Below are positions 16,404-24,786 of a stretch of 64,000 bases of DNA, piece by piece. The DNA is from Poriferisodalis sp965231925 (GTDB lineage Bacteria; Actinomycetota; Acidimicrobiia; Acidimicrobiales; Poriferisodalaceae). The position numbers and the translations under genes were made by a program. How positions within the stretch are numbered: the first letter of the stretch is position 1; the number at the start of each line of letters is the position of its first letter. The DNA lies in assembly GCA_965231925.1 (NCBI GenBank), contig OZ246894.1:3596001-3660000 (forward strand), read 5' to 3'. Under the pieces are notes generated by a model. The model had not been told where the DNA came from and did no database searches. It worked only from the letters and a program-made list of their open reading frames with translations.

Positions 16404-16901
16404 TCAGGTCTTGATGACCAGCGTGCCTGCAACCTTGTCGTGCCAGCCTTGGTACACGCGGTCCCACGTCAGGCTCACGTAGCTCAGCAACGACAACAGC
16501 GGGCCGACAATCGGGATCAAGGCGACCAAGCCAGGGATCGCCCAGCGGCCGGTCGCTTTGCCCCATCCCGGAATTCCGCCGTGCGCGGCATTGATCACCT
16601 TGATGCCCGTCATCCGCTTGCCGATGGTCTGGCCCCACACGGCAACTTGGAAGACCTCGTACCCGATGCCGATGACGAGCCCAAGCAACACAGATGCGAC
16701 GGTGCTCGTTCCCGAATCGTCAACGCCCCCGGACACGATGAAAAGCACCAGGCCGACGACAACGATCACGATGGTGTCGAGAATGCGAGCGCCGAGACGG
16801 CGTATTGGCCGGGCCAGCTCGACCGTCTCGCCGGACTCGAGCTCTGCCCAGCCGGTCCGCTTGCCTCCGTCGTACGACGCGGGATCGACGTTGTCGGTCA
16901 T
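16404..16901 (-). CDS. RDD-family membrane protein 3
   Basis: A 165-residue RDD protein started by ATG 16901 with GGAGG six bases upstream. Core motifs are GARILDTIVIVVVGLV, VWGQTIGKRMTGIKVINAAH, and SLTWDRVYQGWHDKVAGTLVIKT. The C-terminal half is nearly the same as in RDD protein 1 (12770-13288), so the two are recent paralogues. It is the first gene of the RDD pair on this side of the AbiE unit. Confidence 0.87.
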   Translation of the reverse strand: MTDNVDPASYDGGKRTGWAELESGETVELARPIRRLGARILDTIVIVVVGLVLFIVSGGVDDSGTSTVASVLLGLVIGIGYEVFQVAVWGQTIGKRMTGIKVINAAHGGIPGWGKATGRWAIPGLVALIPIVGPLLSLLSYVSLTWDRVYQGWHDKVAGTLVIKT

Positions 16902-17061
16902 GAGAGGCCTCCGCTGTGATCGTGCCCAACCGTTCCGCCGGCGAACCTAGCGCGCCGTCGATTGGAACGGGTTGAGCGGGGCAACGCAGCCGGCAGCGAA
17001 CTGTCCGGAGCACGCGTTGACCATCCACGGCCACGATTCCCGTGGCTCGCCGGCCCGCGCG

Positions 17062-17685
17062 CTAGTTCAGCGCAGGGTCGTCCGGGTAGCGGGCCAGCAA
17101 CCGGGCCGGCGGAGACTGGCGCTCCAAGACGTCATACCAGAGCGTGTCGGCGTCGCCAGTCAGGTCGCCGGGCGTCGAGTCGAACACCCACCAGCAACCG
17201 GCTTGCAGCTCGCCTCGCAGCTGGCCCGGTCCCCATCCGGCGTGGCCGCCATAGATGCGGACGGCGACAACCGCTTGATCGAGTTCGGACGGATCGGCGG
17301 TGAGGTCGACGAGCCCGACCTCGCCGTTCACCGGTCGCCAGACGCCACCGGCTTCTGACGACTCTGCGCTGGAGCCTTCAGGTGACTGCAATTTGCCTGC
17401 CGACCGGCCGGCGGTCGCCCCGAGCGCCAGCAATCCCTGAGGCTCGACAGGCCCGCCGAGCCCGACGGCGGCCTCGGGGGCGAAGCGGGATGCCCAGCGC
17501 GGAACCGCTGATCCGCACGAGATGTCCGAGACACGATTGATGACCACCCCCAGCGTGCCGGCTTGTTGGTGCTCGATCACGAACACGACGCTCCGGTCGA
17601 AGTTGGGATCGACCAGACGCGGCGTCGCCACGAGCAGGTCACCCGCAGCAGGCACCCGCACCGGAGTCACGACGACCTCGACCAC
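17062..17685 (-). CDS. YqgE/AlgH family protein (UPF0301)
   Basis: A 207-residue protein with the whole YqgE/AlgH pattern: AAGDLLVATPRLVDPNFDRS then VVFVIEH, GTLGVVINR, GGPV, and near the end GWGPGQLRGELQAGCWWVFDS. The family is widespread, often annotated as a transcriptional regulator, but its biochemical role is unsettled. GTG 17685 is taken as start, with GTG 17670 (GAGG six bases upstream) equally possible. It is the first core-type gene after the toxin-antitoxin cluster begins to thin out. Confidence 0.85.
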   Translation of the reverse strand: MVEVVVTPVRVPAAGDLLVATPRLVDPNFDRSVVFVIEHQQAGTLGVVINRVSDISCGSAVPRWASRFAPEAAVGLGGPVEPQGLLALGATAGRSAGKLQSPEGSSAESSEAGGVWRPVNGEVGLVDLTADPSELDQAVVAVRIYGGHAGWGPGQLRGELQAGCWWVFDSTPGDLTGDADTLWYDVLERQSPPARLLARYPDDPALN

Positions 17686-17732
17686 CCCCCGATTCTGCCA
17701 CCGCGTCGCGGCGTCTCGGGGTCCGCAGCCCT

Positions 17733-18260
17733 CTATGACGCCGCCCGAAAGGGAATGTTGAGAATGCTCAGAAACTCCCGTAGTTGGATCCACTGAATAT
17801 TCAGGGATGCGCAAGCAGTCGCAATCGACGTGCTGACCCGATCCACGATGTCCTCAGTTACCACGCAAACATGGCTTCCCTGTTCGCTCATCTGGCGAGC
17901 GAGGCCGACGACGTAGGGATCTGCGTCTTCCTCATCCTTGCTGATGTCGGCGAGATCAGGTACTTGCGCCATGACTTCCCGCATGACCCGCGCCTCGACA
18001 TCGAGCGGAAGGACTTGTGCATCTCGTACACCGGCAGCCCACACGCCAGGCGCATCAGGATGCATGACGTTGCTGACTTCTCGATACACCTGCCGGGGCG
18101 ATGCCATTCTCGATTCGACAACCATCCGCTCCAGGCTCCGGAACAGTGACCACTGATGGCTCACCGTCACCACCCTCTTGATCTGAATCAGAGCACTGGA
18201 ATCCACAACCCAAATGTCGGGTTCGCCCAAGGGCAGTGTGCCTTGCTCACTCACTTGCAA
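17733..18260 (-). CDS. DUF4411-like PIN-domain toxin
   Basis: A 175-residue protein with PIN-domain landmarks in the DUF4411 order: VVDSSALIQIKR at the N-terminus, ASPRQVYREVSN, a mid acidic segment (DEEDADPYVVGLARQM) and VCVVTEDIVDR. The acidic residues at these places are the expected metal ligands of an RNase. It begins inside the end of the upstream XRE-ImmA gene (14-base overlap). DUF4411 toxins are known to pair with XRE/COG2856 antitoxins, which fits exactly. Confidence 0.82.
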   Translation of the reverse strand: MQVSEQGTLPLGEPDIWVVDSSALIQIKRVVTVSHQWSLFRSLERMVVESRMASPRQVYREVSNVMHPDAPGVWAAGVRDAQVLPLDVEARVMREVMAQVPDLADISKDEEDADPYVVGLARQMSEQGSHVCVVTEDIVDRVSTSIATACASLNIQWIQLREFLSILNIPFRAAS

Positions 18261-19401
18261 GCTGCGCTGTGAGATCGTCTATCTCATTCGGAGAGAGATC
18301 TAGGAAGTCGGTGGCGTCGCGAAGGTTGAGCCGACCCTCTTCGAGCGCCTCGAGATAGGTACGTGTTGTCGCATCGCCAAGCTCTCTTCGTCGCTTCTCA
18401 ATTCTCTGTTCGCCGCCTCCTCCGCCTCGCTTGTTCCAGTCGCGGAACTTTGCCCGAGCGGTGAACCTGCTGTAGAGATCTCGAGTTCCGAGGCCGACAT
18501 CGGTGAGCCTGATCGCCATAGCGCGCCCGCTGACGCGAAAGCGGCCAGCAAGCCTTCGCACGACTCTTGGCTCACTAGTGGGCCGATACGTGGTGACCCC
18601 ACTGTTAGAGGCAACTTCCTTAAGGGCGTCCTCCGGTACGAGGAATGAAGCGGCAAACCGCTCACACCAGCGCTCGACTGCTCGATCGTCACCAACGGAA
18701 TTGACGAAGTCTCGACAAGCTGCACCACCACGATTGAGCATGTGGCCGTACTCGTGGATGAGCGAGTAGCTCCGAGCAGCCTGGATGTACGTCGAATTTA
18801 CGACCACGAGCGGGGCGTAGTCATCCCAGAGACTGAAGCCTCGCACGCTTTGTCGCCCCAGCGATGCTTGCTGTACGAAGACGCCTCGCCGCTCCAACCC
18901 TTCTCGCCATGCGCGAAAGGCCTGACCATCGTTTTTCCACGCCAATTGGACTTCGACACTGATCTCTGAACGAGATCGCGCATCCTCGCCTGCTGCTGCA
19001 GCATCGGCGTCTGGCGCATAGCTCGGCAGGTCGATCGGGGGACTGCCTCGTTTCTGCACGCACCATGAGAGCATGGACTGCTGACGCTGGGCTCGCCGTA
19101 TCGCTCGAAGGTCGTTGCTTTGGAGCGGTTGACCGCCAAGACCTGGCGCAGACCGCAGGCTTGGCGAAATGGACGCCGCCGCGGGAACAGCGGGCAAGAA
19201 AAATACCGCAGACGGTCGCTTCAGGACGTTGGCGAGCTTCGTCAATTGTCCCTTGGACGGAGCATCCGACTCCATTTCCCACAGGTGAATCTGCTCGGGA
19301 GCAACAGTCAGAGATTCCGCGAGAGCGGCGACGCTCAGACCCGCTTCGTCGCGCGCCCACCGGAGCACCGCACCGGTGATGGGAACGGATTGCGTCACCA
19401 C
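18247..19401 (-). CDS. XRE-HTH plus ImmA/IrrE metallopeptidase antitoxin
   Basis: A 384-residue fusion: an N-terminal XRE helix-turn-helix (residues 8-62, AGLSVAALAESLTVAPEQIHLWE) and a C-terminal ImmA/IrrE (COG2856) zinc-peptidase domain with HEYGH at 216-220 and further helical sequence containing FAASFLVPEDAL. Such proteins act as repressors that can be cleaved or cleave partners. Downstream is the DUF4411-like toxin, so it is the antitoxin of that pair. The start is GTG 19401; the second codon is also GTG. Two ordinary XRE-ImmA antitoxin features, a long linker and an extra C-terminal ~100 residues, are present. Confidence 0.85.
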   Translation of the reverse strand: MVTQSVPITGAVLRWARDEAGLSVAALAESLTVAPEQIHLWEMESDAPSKGQLTKLANVLKRPSAVFFLPAVPAAASISPSLRSAPGLGGQPLQSNDLRAIRRAQRQQSMLSWCVQKRGSPPIDLPSYAPDADAAAAGEDARSRSEISVEVQLAWKNDGQAFRAWREGLERRGVFVQQASLGRQSVRGFSLWDDYAPLVVVNSTYIQAARSYSLIHEYGHMLNRGGAACRDFVNSVGDDRAVERWCERFAASFLVPEDALKEVASNSGVTTYRPTSEPRVVRRLAGRFRVSGRAMAIRLTDVGLGTRDLYSRFTARAKFRDWNKRGGGGGEQRIEKRRRELGDATTRTYLEALEEGRLNLRDATDFLDLSPNEIDDLTAQLASE

Positions 19402-19574
19402 CCTTCACTCACCCCCTCGAGCAATCTCTCGTATACAGAGTGTGGAACATACGGATTCCCGGTGCCAGATCGAGGCCTTCCAACTGATTCAGGCGGATCT
19501 GCCGCACTTACGATTGGCAGATGGTTGGCCGACAGCGACGCGACAGCAGTGGACAACTGGCCGAACTTGGCGTC

Positions 19575-20612
19575 TCAGGAAACGGCGCCGCCTGACGCTG
19601 CGGTGACGTCCTGGCGGCCTGCGGTGATCCACGGCATCATCGCTCGCAGCTCTGCGCCGACCTGCTCGATGGGGTGCTGGCGGCCTTCTTCGACCATGCG
19701 CCGGTAGTTCGGCAGCCCGTTGCGGTTCTCATCGATCCATTCGCGAGCGAAGCTGCCGTCCTGGATCTCGGCCAGGATGCGCTTCATCTCAGCGCGGGTC
19801 TCGTCGGTGATGATCCGAGAGCCGCGGGTCATGTCGCCGTACTCGGCGGTGGTCGAGATCGAGTAGCGCATGCCCGAGATGCCGGCCTCATAGATGAAGT
19901 CCACGATCAACTTCACCTCATGCAGCGTCTCGAAGTACGCCGACTCGGGTTGGTAGCCGGCTTCGACCAAGGTCTCGTAACCGGCCCGGATCAACTCGGT
20001 CAAGCCGCCGCAGAGCACCACCTGCTCGCCGAACAGGTCGGTCTCGGTCTCCTCGGCGAAGGTGGTGGTCAGCACGCCGCCCCGAGTGCCGCCGATGCCC
20101 TTCGCGTAGGCCAGCGCGTCCGCGAGCGCGTTCCCGCTGGCGTCCTGGTGAATCGCCACGAGCGCCGGCACGCCGCCGCCCTCGACATAGGTTCGCCGGA
20201 CGTTGTGGCCGGGACCCTTGGGGGCGATCATCCACACGTCCACCTCGTCGGGCGGGCTGATCTGGCCGAAGTGAATGTTGAAGCCGTGCGAGAACGCGAT
20301 GGCGTTGCCGGGCTGCAGATTCGGTGCAATCGATGCGTCGTAGATGGCGGCCTGGTCGGTGTCGGGCAGCGCCATCATGATGATGTCGGCTTCGGCGGCC
20401 GCGCCTGCCACGTCGTTGACCCGCAAGCCCTCAGCCTCGGCCTTTTTGCGAGACGATGAGCCCTCACGGAGCCCCACGACGACATCCACTCCGCTGTCTC
20501 GCAAGTTCAGTGCATGCGCATGACCCTGCGATCCGTAGCCCATGATGGCGACGGTGCGACCGGCCAGCTGGCCCAGGTCTGCGTCTTCCTCGTAATAGAT
20601 GGTGGCGGGCAT
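19575..20612 (-). CDS. ilvC: Ketol-acid reductoisomerase
   Basis: A 345-residue class I (short) KARI, the second enzyme of valine, leucine and isoleucine synthesis, converting acetolactate to dihydroxy-isovalerate with NADPH and Mg2+. The Rossmann motif is GYGSQGHAHA at residues 25-34, followed by VVGLREGSSSRKKAEAEG, whose Arg and Ser residues favour NADPH. The knotted C-terminal domain has the acidic ligands in AYAKGIGGTRGG, ETETDLFGEQ and YSISTTAEYGD. It lies downstream of ilvB-ilvN on the same strand and closes the operon. Length is normal. Confidence 0.96.
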   Translation of the reverse strand: MPATIYYEEDADLGQLAGRTVAIMGYGSQGHAHALNLRDSGVDVVVGLREGSSSRKKAEAEGLRVNDVAGAAAEADIIMMALPDTDQAAIYDASIAPNLQPGNAIAFSHGFNIHFGQISPPDEVDVWMIAPKGPGHNVRRTYVEGGGVPALVAIHQDASGNALADALAYAKGIGGTRGGVLTTTFAEETETDLFGEQVVLCGGLTELIRAGYETLVEAGYQPESAYFETLHEVKLIVDFIYEAGISGMRYSISTTAEYGDMTRGSRIITDETRAEMKRILAEIQDGSFAREWIDENRNGLPNYRRMVEEGRQHPIEQVGAELRAMMPWITAGRQDVTAASGGAVS

Positions 20613-20702
20613 CGTTGTCGCTCCTCGACCTGTGCGGATTATGGGGATGGAGTATGCCTATCTGTCGGCCAGTGACGGTACGGCCGACCTCGACGGGCCG
20701 GC

Positions 20703-21314
20703 TCAGTTGGCGATGCCGACAGCGGGCTCGTCGGCATCGAGTGCTCGCAGCGCTATGCGGCCGGTGCGCTGCAGCACATGCAGGCCGAACGGGCGCAACT
20801 GGCGCTCGCACCGGTCGAGTCGGTCCGGATGGGCGCTGACGCTGACGATGGCCTCGTCGTCGGTGTGATCGAGCACCTCACCGCCGTACTCGGAGATGAC
20901 ATCGACAACTGCAGCCATATCGACCGCCCCGACGCGGGCGAGCATCAGCTCGCGTTCCATCGAGTCGGACGGGTGCAACTCGCTGATGTGGATCACGTTG
21001 ATGAGCTTGTCGAGCTGCTTCGCGATCTGGGTGACGTCGGTGTTGTGGACGTCGACGACGATGGTGATGCGGCTGTAGGCGGGGTCGTCGGTGGGCGCGA
21101 CCGCCAGCGAGAAGATGTTGAAGCCCCGGCGGCTGAACAGCCCGGCGATGCGCGCCAGCACGCCGAACTTGTTCTCCACGATGGCCGCGAAGATGTGGAG
21201 ATCGGGTTCTCGTGGACTGCTCACACCCGATCCGTTGCTCTGCGCGCCGCTCACGCCAGCACTGTTGTCCTGCGCGCCGCTCACGCCGGCGCCGTTGCTC
21301 TGTGGGCTGCTCAT
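20703..21314 (-). CDS. ilvN: Acetolactate synthase small (regulatory) subunit
   Basis: A 203-residue regulatory subunit with an ACT domain (IFAAIVENKFGVLARIAGLF, SRRGFNIFSLAVAPTDDPAYSR) that binds valine, and the C-terminal part (ELMLARVGAVD...EYGGEVLDHTDDEAIVSV). It overlaps the ilvB stop by four bases. Odd: the first ~37 residues are a tandem of a 10-residue unit (SGAQxNxAGV) repeated about three times, encoded by a 30-bp minisatellite; canonical IlvN lacks this tail. Confidence 0.95.
   Translation of the reverse strand: MSSPQSNGAGVSGAQDNSAGVSGAQSNGSGVSSPREPDLHIFAAIVENKFGVLARIAGLFSRRGFNIFSLAVAPTDDPAYSRITIVVDVHNTDVTQIAKQLDKLINVIHISELHPSDSMERELMLARVGAVDMAAVVDVISEYGGEVLDHTDDEAIVSVSAHPDRLDRCERQLRPFGLHVLQRTGRIALRALDADEPAVGIAN
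21220..21311 (-). repeat. 30-bp coding tandem repeat in ilvN
   Basis: Three near-copies of a 30-base unit (core GCCGCTCACGCC followed by GCACTGTTGT on the plus strand) at the 5' end of ilvN, encoding the 10-residue repeats. It keeps frame, so copy-number changes would only alter the length of a flexible N-terminal tail. Confidence 0.8.
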
Positions 21315-23065
21315 GACGGCGCGCTTCCCTTCAGAACCGCGTCGGCATCGCCCTCAGGGCCCAGGATGATGTCGTCGTTCGAACCGCCGGCGGGCACCAT
21401 CGGGTACACCTTCTCCTCAGTGTCGACCCGGAAGTCGATCACCACAGGCCGGTCATTGATCGAGTTCGCCTTCGTGATAGCCGGCACCACCTCTTCGGCA
21501 GACTCCACCCGGATGCCCGTACAGCCCATGGCCTCGGCCCAGCCCACGTAGTCGGGATGATCAGCGCTGAGGTACACCTCGCTGTAGCGCTCTGCGTAGA
21601 AGAGCTCCTGCCACTGGCGCACCATGCCCAGGTAGGCGTTGTTCAAGATGGCCACCTTCACCGGGATGTTCTCGGCGCTTGCGGAGATGAGCTCCTGCGC
21701 CGTCATCTGGAAACAGCCGTCGCCGTCCACCGCCCACACGGTTCGATCTGGCTGGCCCACCTTGGCGCCGATGGCTGCCGGCACGGCGAAGCCCATCGTC
21801 CCGAGGCCGCCTGAGTTGACCCAGGTGTAGGGGTAGTCGAACTTCCAGAACTGGCTCGCCCACATCTGGTGCTGCCCCACACCGGCCACCACGATCGTGT
21901 CGTCGGGAGTGTGGTCACGCAGCTGCTCCACCACGTATTGCGGCTTCAGCGGATGGCCGCTCGACGGTTGGTCGTATTGCAGCGGGTACTGCTCCTGCCA
22001 GCCCGAGATCGTCGACTTCCACGCCGATCGATCGGCCATTGCGTCGGTGGCATCGCCGCCGTCCGCGGGTCGCAGCGCAGCGATCAGCGCCTCAACGGCC
22101 AAACGGGCATCGCCGGCGATAGCCACTTCGGGCACACGCACCTTGCCGTGCTCGGCGGGATCGATGTCGACATGGATGACCTTGGCCCCGGGGGCGAAGT
22201 GCGCCGGATTGCCGGTGACCCTGTCGTCAAAGCGCGCCCCGAGATTGATGAGCAGATCCGCCTGCTGCATGGCCGTCACCGCCGAGTAGTTGCCGTGCAT
22301 GCCGGGCATGCCGAGACACAGGCGGTGACGGTCGGGGAACACGCCGCGGGCCATCAGCGTGGTGACCACATGGATGTCGCACATCTCTGCGAGTTCCCGC
22401 AGCGCTTCCGCGGCACGGGCCTTCAGCAGACCGCCTCCCGCGTAGATCACCGGCCGCTGGGCTGCCCCGATCAGTTCCGCCGCCTCGGCGATAGCGGCTG
22501 GATCGACCCCGCTGCGGGGCCGGTACCCGGGCAGCTCCACGCCGTCGGGCCAATACCAGGTCATCATCTCGTTGCTGACGTCCTTGGGCAGGTCGATCAG
22601 CACGGGGCCAGGTCGCCCAGTTGTTGCGATGTGAAAAGCCTCGGCCACGATGCGCGGGATGTCAGCGGCCTCGGTGACGAGGTAGTTGTGCTTGGTGACC
22701 GCCATGGTGATACCCGTGGTGTCACACTCCTGGAACGCATCCGAGCCGATCGCCGACATGGCCACCTGACCGGTCACCACGACCATCGGGATCGAGTCCA
22801 TGAAGGCGTCGCACAGCGGCGTCACGATGTTGGTGGCCGCCGGTCCGCTCGTGACCATGGCAACCCCGGGTTTGCCGGTGACATGCGCGTATCCCTGCGC
22901 CATGTGGCCGGCGCCCTGTTCATGACGAACGAGGACGTGGCGGATCGACGAGTCCAGCACCGGGTCGTACACGGGCAGGATCGCCCCGCCGGGCAGGCCG
23001 AACATGACCTCGACGCCACTCATCTCCAGGCTTCGCATCAACGCCTGAGCGCCGGTGAGCTCCAT
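21311..23065 (-). CDS. ilvB: Acetolactate synthase large (catalytic) subunit
   Basis: A 584-residue ThDP enzyme that joins pyruvate to pyruvate or 2-oxobutyrate in branched-chain amino acid synthesis. Landmarks are GVEVMFGLPGGAILPVYD, VRHEQGAGHMAQGYA with the catalytic Glu, and GDGCFQMTAQELISASAENI with NNAYLGMVRQWQELFY for ThDP-Mg binding. It needs the IlvN subunit, encoded immediately downstream with an ATGA overlap, for full activity. The 292-base region upstream is the promoter/leader of the operon. Confidence 0.96.
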   Translation of the reverse strand: MELTGAQALMRSLEMSGVEVMFGLPGGAILPVYDPVLDSSIRHVLVRHEQGAGHMAQGYAHVTGKPGVAMVTSGPAATNIVTPLCDAFMDSIPMVVVTGQVAMSAIGSDAFQECDTTGITMAVTKHNYLVTEAADIPRIVAEAFHIATTGRPGPVLIDLPKDVSNEMMTWYWPDGVELPGYRPRSGVDPAAIAEAAELIGAAQRPVIYAGGGLLKARAAEALRELAEMCDIHVVTTLMARGVFPDRHRLCLGMPGMHGNYSAVTAMQQADLLINLGARFDDRVTGNPAHFAPGAKVIHVDIDPAEHGKVRVPEVAIAGDARLAVEALIAALRPADGGDATDAMADRSAWKSTISGWQEQYPLQYDQPSSGHPLKPQYVVEQLRDHTPDDTIVVAGVGQHQMWASQFWKFDYPYTWVNSGGLGTMGFAVPAAIGAKVGQPDRTVWAVDGDGCFQMTAQELISASAENIPVKVAILNNAYLGMVRQWQELFYAERYSEVYLSADHPDYVGWAEAMGCTGIRVESAEEVVPAITKANSINDRPVVIDFRVDTEEKVYPMVPAGGSNDDIILGPEGDADAVLKGSAPS

Positions 23066-23357
23066 GAAGTTTCTCCTGCCCTGCTACTTGGAATGGTCGG
23101 TTCGTGAATTGACTGTGCCCATAAATGACTGTGCCTCCCGAGCGGGAGGCAGGGCGAGCGCGTCAAGACGGGCTCGCCTAGGTGAGTACCCCTACAACCT
23201 CGTTGCCGCTCACGGCCTCGGCCGGGCAGCCAAGCGTGTCTGCTGGCGCGCGCATCGGTTCATTCTGTCGTGCCGTCCCCGCAGCCACAACTCGACACGC
23301 GTTCACACACTGGAGAAATCAGACTGCCATGCCGCCGAGCAGGCGTACATTGGCCGG
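23066..23357. promoter_or_regulatory. ilvB leader / divergent promoter region
   Basis: 292 bases between the divergent ilvB and sugar-dehydrogenase genes. It contains a perfect 8-bp stem hairpin at 23132-23151 (TGCCTCCC-GAGC-GGGAGGCA), about 70 bases upstream of the ilvB start. Attenuation is a common control for ilvB operons, and this hairpin is a candidate leader structure; I found no clear leader peptide rich in Leu/Val/Ile, and there is no T-run beside it. Confidence 0.35.
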
Positions 23358-24737
23358 GTGCAGGGCGGACGGCTGTTCACCATCGCGGCCTGCACAGTGG
23401 CCATTGCTACCGGCGCGATGACCGCCGGGTGCTCGGACATTGCGATCGACGACGGCACCGGTCCCGCCATCGGAAGTCCCGACGATGGCACCGGCCGAGT
23501 GACCACTGTGCCCGCCACGACCCTGCCGCTCACGCAAACCCCGCAGTACGTGGCATCCAACACGCCCTGCCCCGATGGTCTGCCCGAGCTCGGAGCGGTC
23601 CTGCACGGCACGGCCGGGCCCGGACGCGGCGTGTCGCTCGTGCCGTACATCGATCTGGTCGAGTCGACCGTGATGGTCTTCGACAGCGCGCGGACCGGTG
23701 CGAGCGAGTCTGGCGGACAAGTCTTGATCGGCGGTTTCGTGGGCGACCGCCGGGGCCGGATCTGGCGGTTCTCACCCAACCTGGCTGTGCAGGGGGGCAA
23801 CGAGTTCGGTGCCAGCCTGAGCGCAGAGCCGGTGGCCGACTTTTCGCCGAACACGGCCGCCGAGCACGATCAGGGCCTCGTGGGCATGACGCTGGGACCG
23901 AACGGGAGGTTGTGGATCAACCGCACCGACCGCCACGGTTCCAGCGTGCTCACGGTGCTCACGCCGAGCGCCGACCGTGCGACGCTGCAGGGCAGCTACG
24001 CCGATGTGCTGGAGGTAGAGCAGACCAACGCGCAGCACAACGGCGGCGATCTGCTGTTCGACGGGAGCGGGCTGCTCTACGTGTCCTTCGGAGACGGGGG
24101 CGGCCTCGGCGACCCCCGTCATCACGGCCAGAATCTCGCCACTCCGCTGGGGGCCGTGTTGCGATTCGCCGTCGACACCGGCGACAGCAGCGATCCCGGC
24201 GACTGGCGGCTGGTGCCTGCGCCTGGCAACCCCGACCTCGGACCCGGCAGCGACTCCCGCATATGGGTCTACGGCGCACGCAATCCGTTTCGCATGTCGT
24301 TCGACGAGCCGACCGGCACGTTGTGGGTCTCCGACGTCGGACAGCAGTGCATCGAAGAGGTCAATGTGCTCACCCTCGACGAGGGCGGCGCCAACCTGGG
24401 CTGGAATTCCTACGAGGGAAGCCGGAGATTCGTCGGCGACGAGCTCGCCGACCACCGGCCACCCGATCTCGAGTACCGGCACGGGCGGGGCTTGTGCGCC
24501 GTGATCGGTGGCCACGTCTACCGCGGCAGCGAGCTGGAGTGGCTGGAGGGCCGCTACGTATTCGCTGACCTCTGCGGCGGCGACATCTACGCGGCAGCAG
24601 TCGAGCCTGGCGCGCAGCCCGATGAGGTCTGGCACCTGGGCGTGAGTACGCCGAGGCCGGTTGGGTTTGCGGTCGACGGGGCCGGCGAGCTGTACGTGAT
24701 CGACATGGAAACCGGCGTGTGGCGCCTGAGCGGATAG
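23358..24737 (+). CDS. Secreted PQQ-type sugar (sorbosone/glucose) dehydrogenase
   Basis: GTG 23358 gives a 459-residue protein with an N-terminal secretion signal (FTIAACTVAIATGAMTAGCSD) whose TAGC is a weak lipobox, so it may be a lipoprotein. The rest is the GSDH/YliI six-bladed propeller: HNGGDLLFDGSGLLYVSFGD, GDPRHHGQNLATPLGAVLRF, ARNPFRMSFDEPTGTLWVSD, and IEEVNVL. These enzymes oxidise sugars or other alcohols using PQQ outside the membrane. Whether PQQ is used here cannot be told, since no PQQ synthesis gene is in view. The in-frame extension to 23055 overlaps ilvB and is not credible. Confidence 0.85.
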   Translation: MQGGRLFTIAACTVAIATGAMTAGCSDIAIDDGTGPAIGSPDDGTGRVTTVPATTLPLTQTPQYVASNTPCPDGLPELGAVLHGTAGPGRGVSLVPYIDLVESTVMVFDSARTGASESGGQVLIGGFVGDRRGRIWRFSPNLAVQGGNEFGASLSAEPVADFSPNTAAEHDQGLVGMTLGPNGRLWINRTDRHGSSVLTVLTPSADRATLQGSYADVLEVEQTNAQHNGGDLLFDGSGLLYVSFGDGGGLGDPRHHGQNLATPLGAVLRFAVDTGDSSDPGDWRLVPAPGNPDLGPGSDSRIWVYGARNPFRMSFDEPTGTLWVSDVGQQCIEEVNVLTLDEGGANLGWNSYEGSRRFVGDELADHRPPDLEYRHGRGLCAVIGGHVYRGSELEWLEGRYVFADLCGGDIYAAAVEPGAQPDEVWHLGVSTPRPVGFAVDGAGELYVIDMETGVWRLSG

Positions 24738-24786
24738 GGCGCGACCAGATGATCGCTGCCTCCTTGATCGCGGTCGGGCCCTAGCC

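Noticed and set aside
23055..23357. Earlier start for the sugar dehydrogenase
   Set aside because: The extension overlaps ilvB and removes the secretion signal from the N-terminus.
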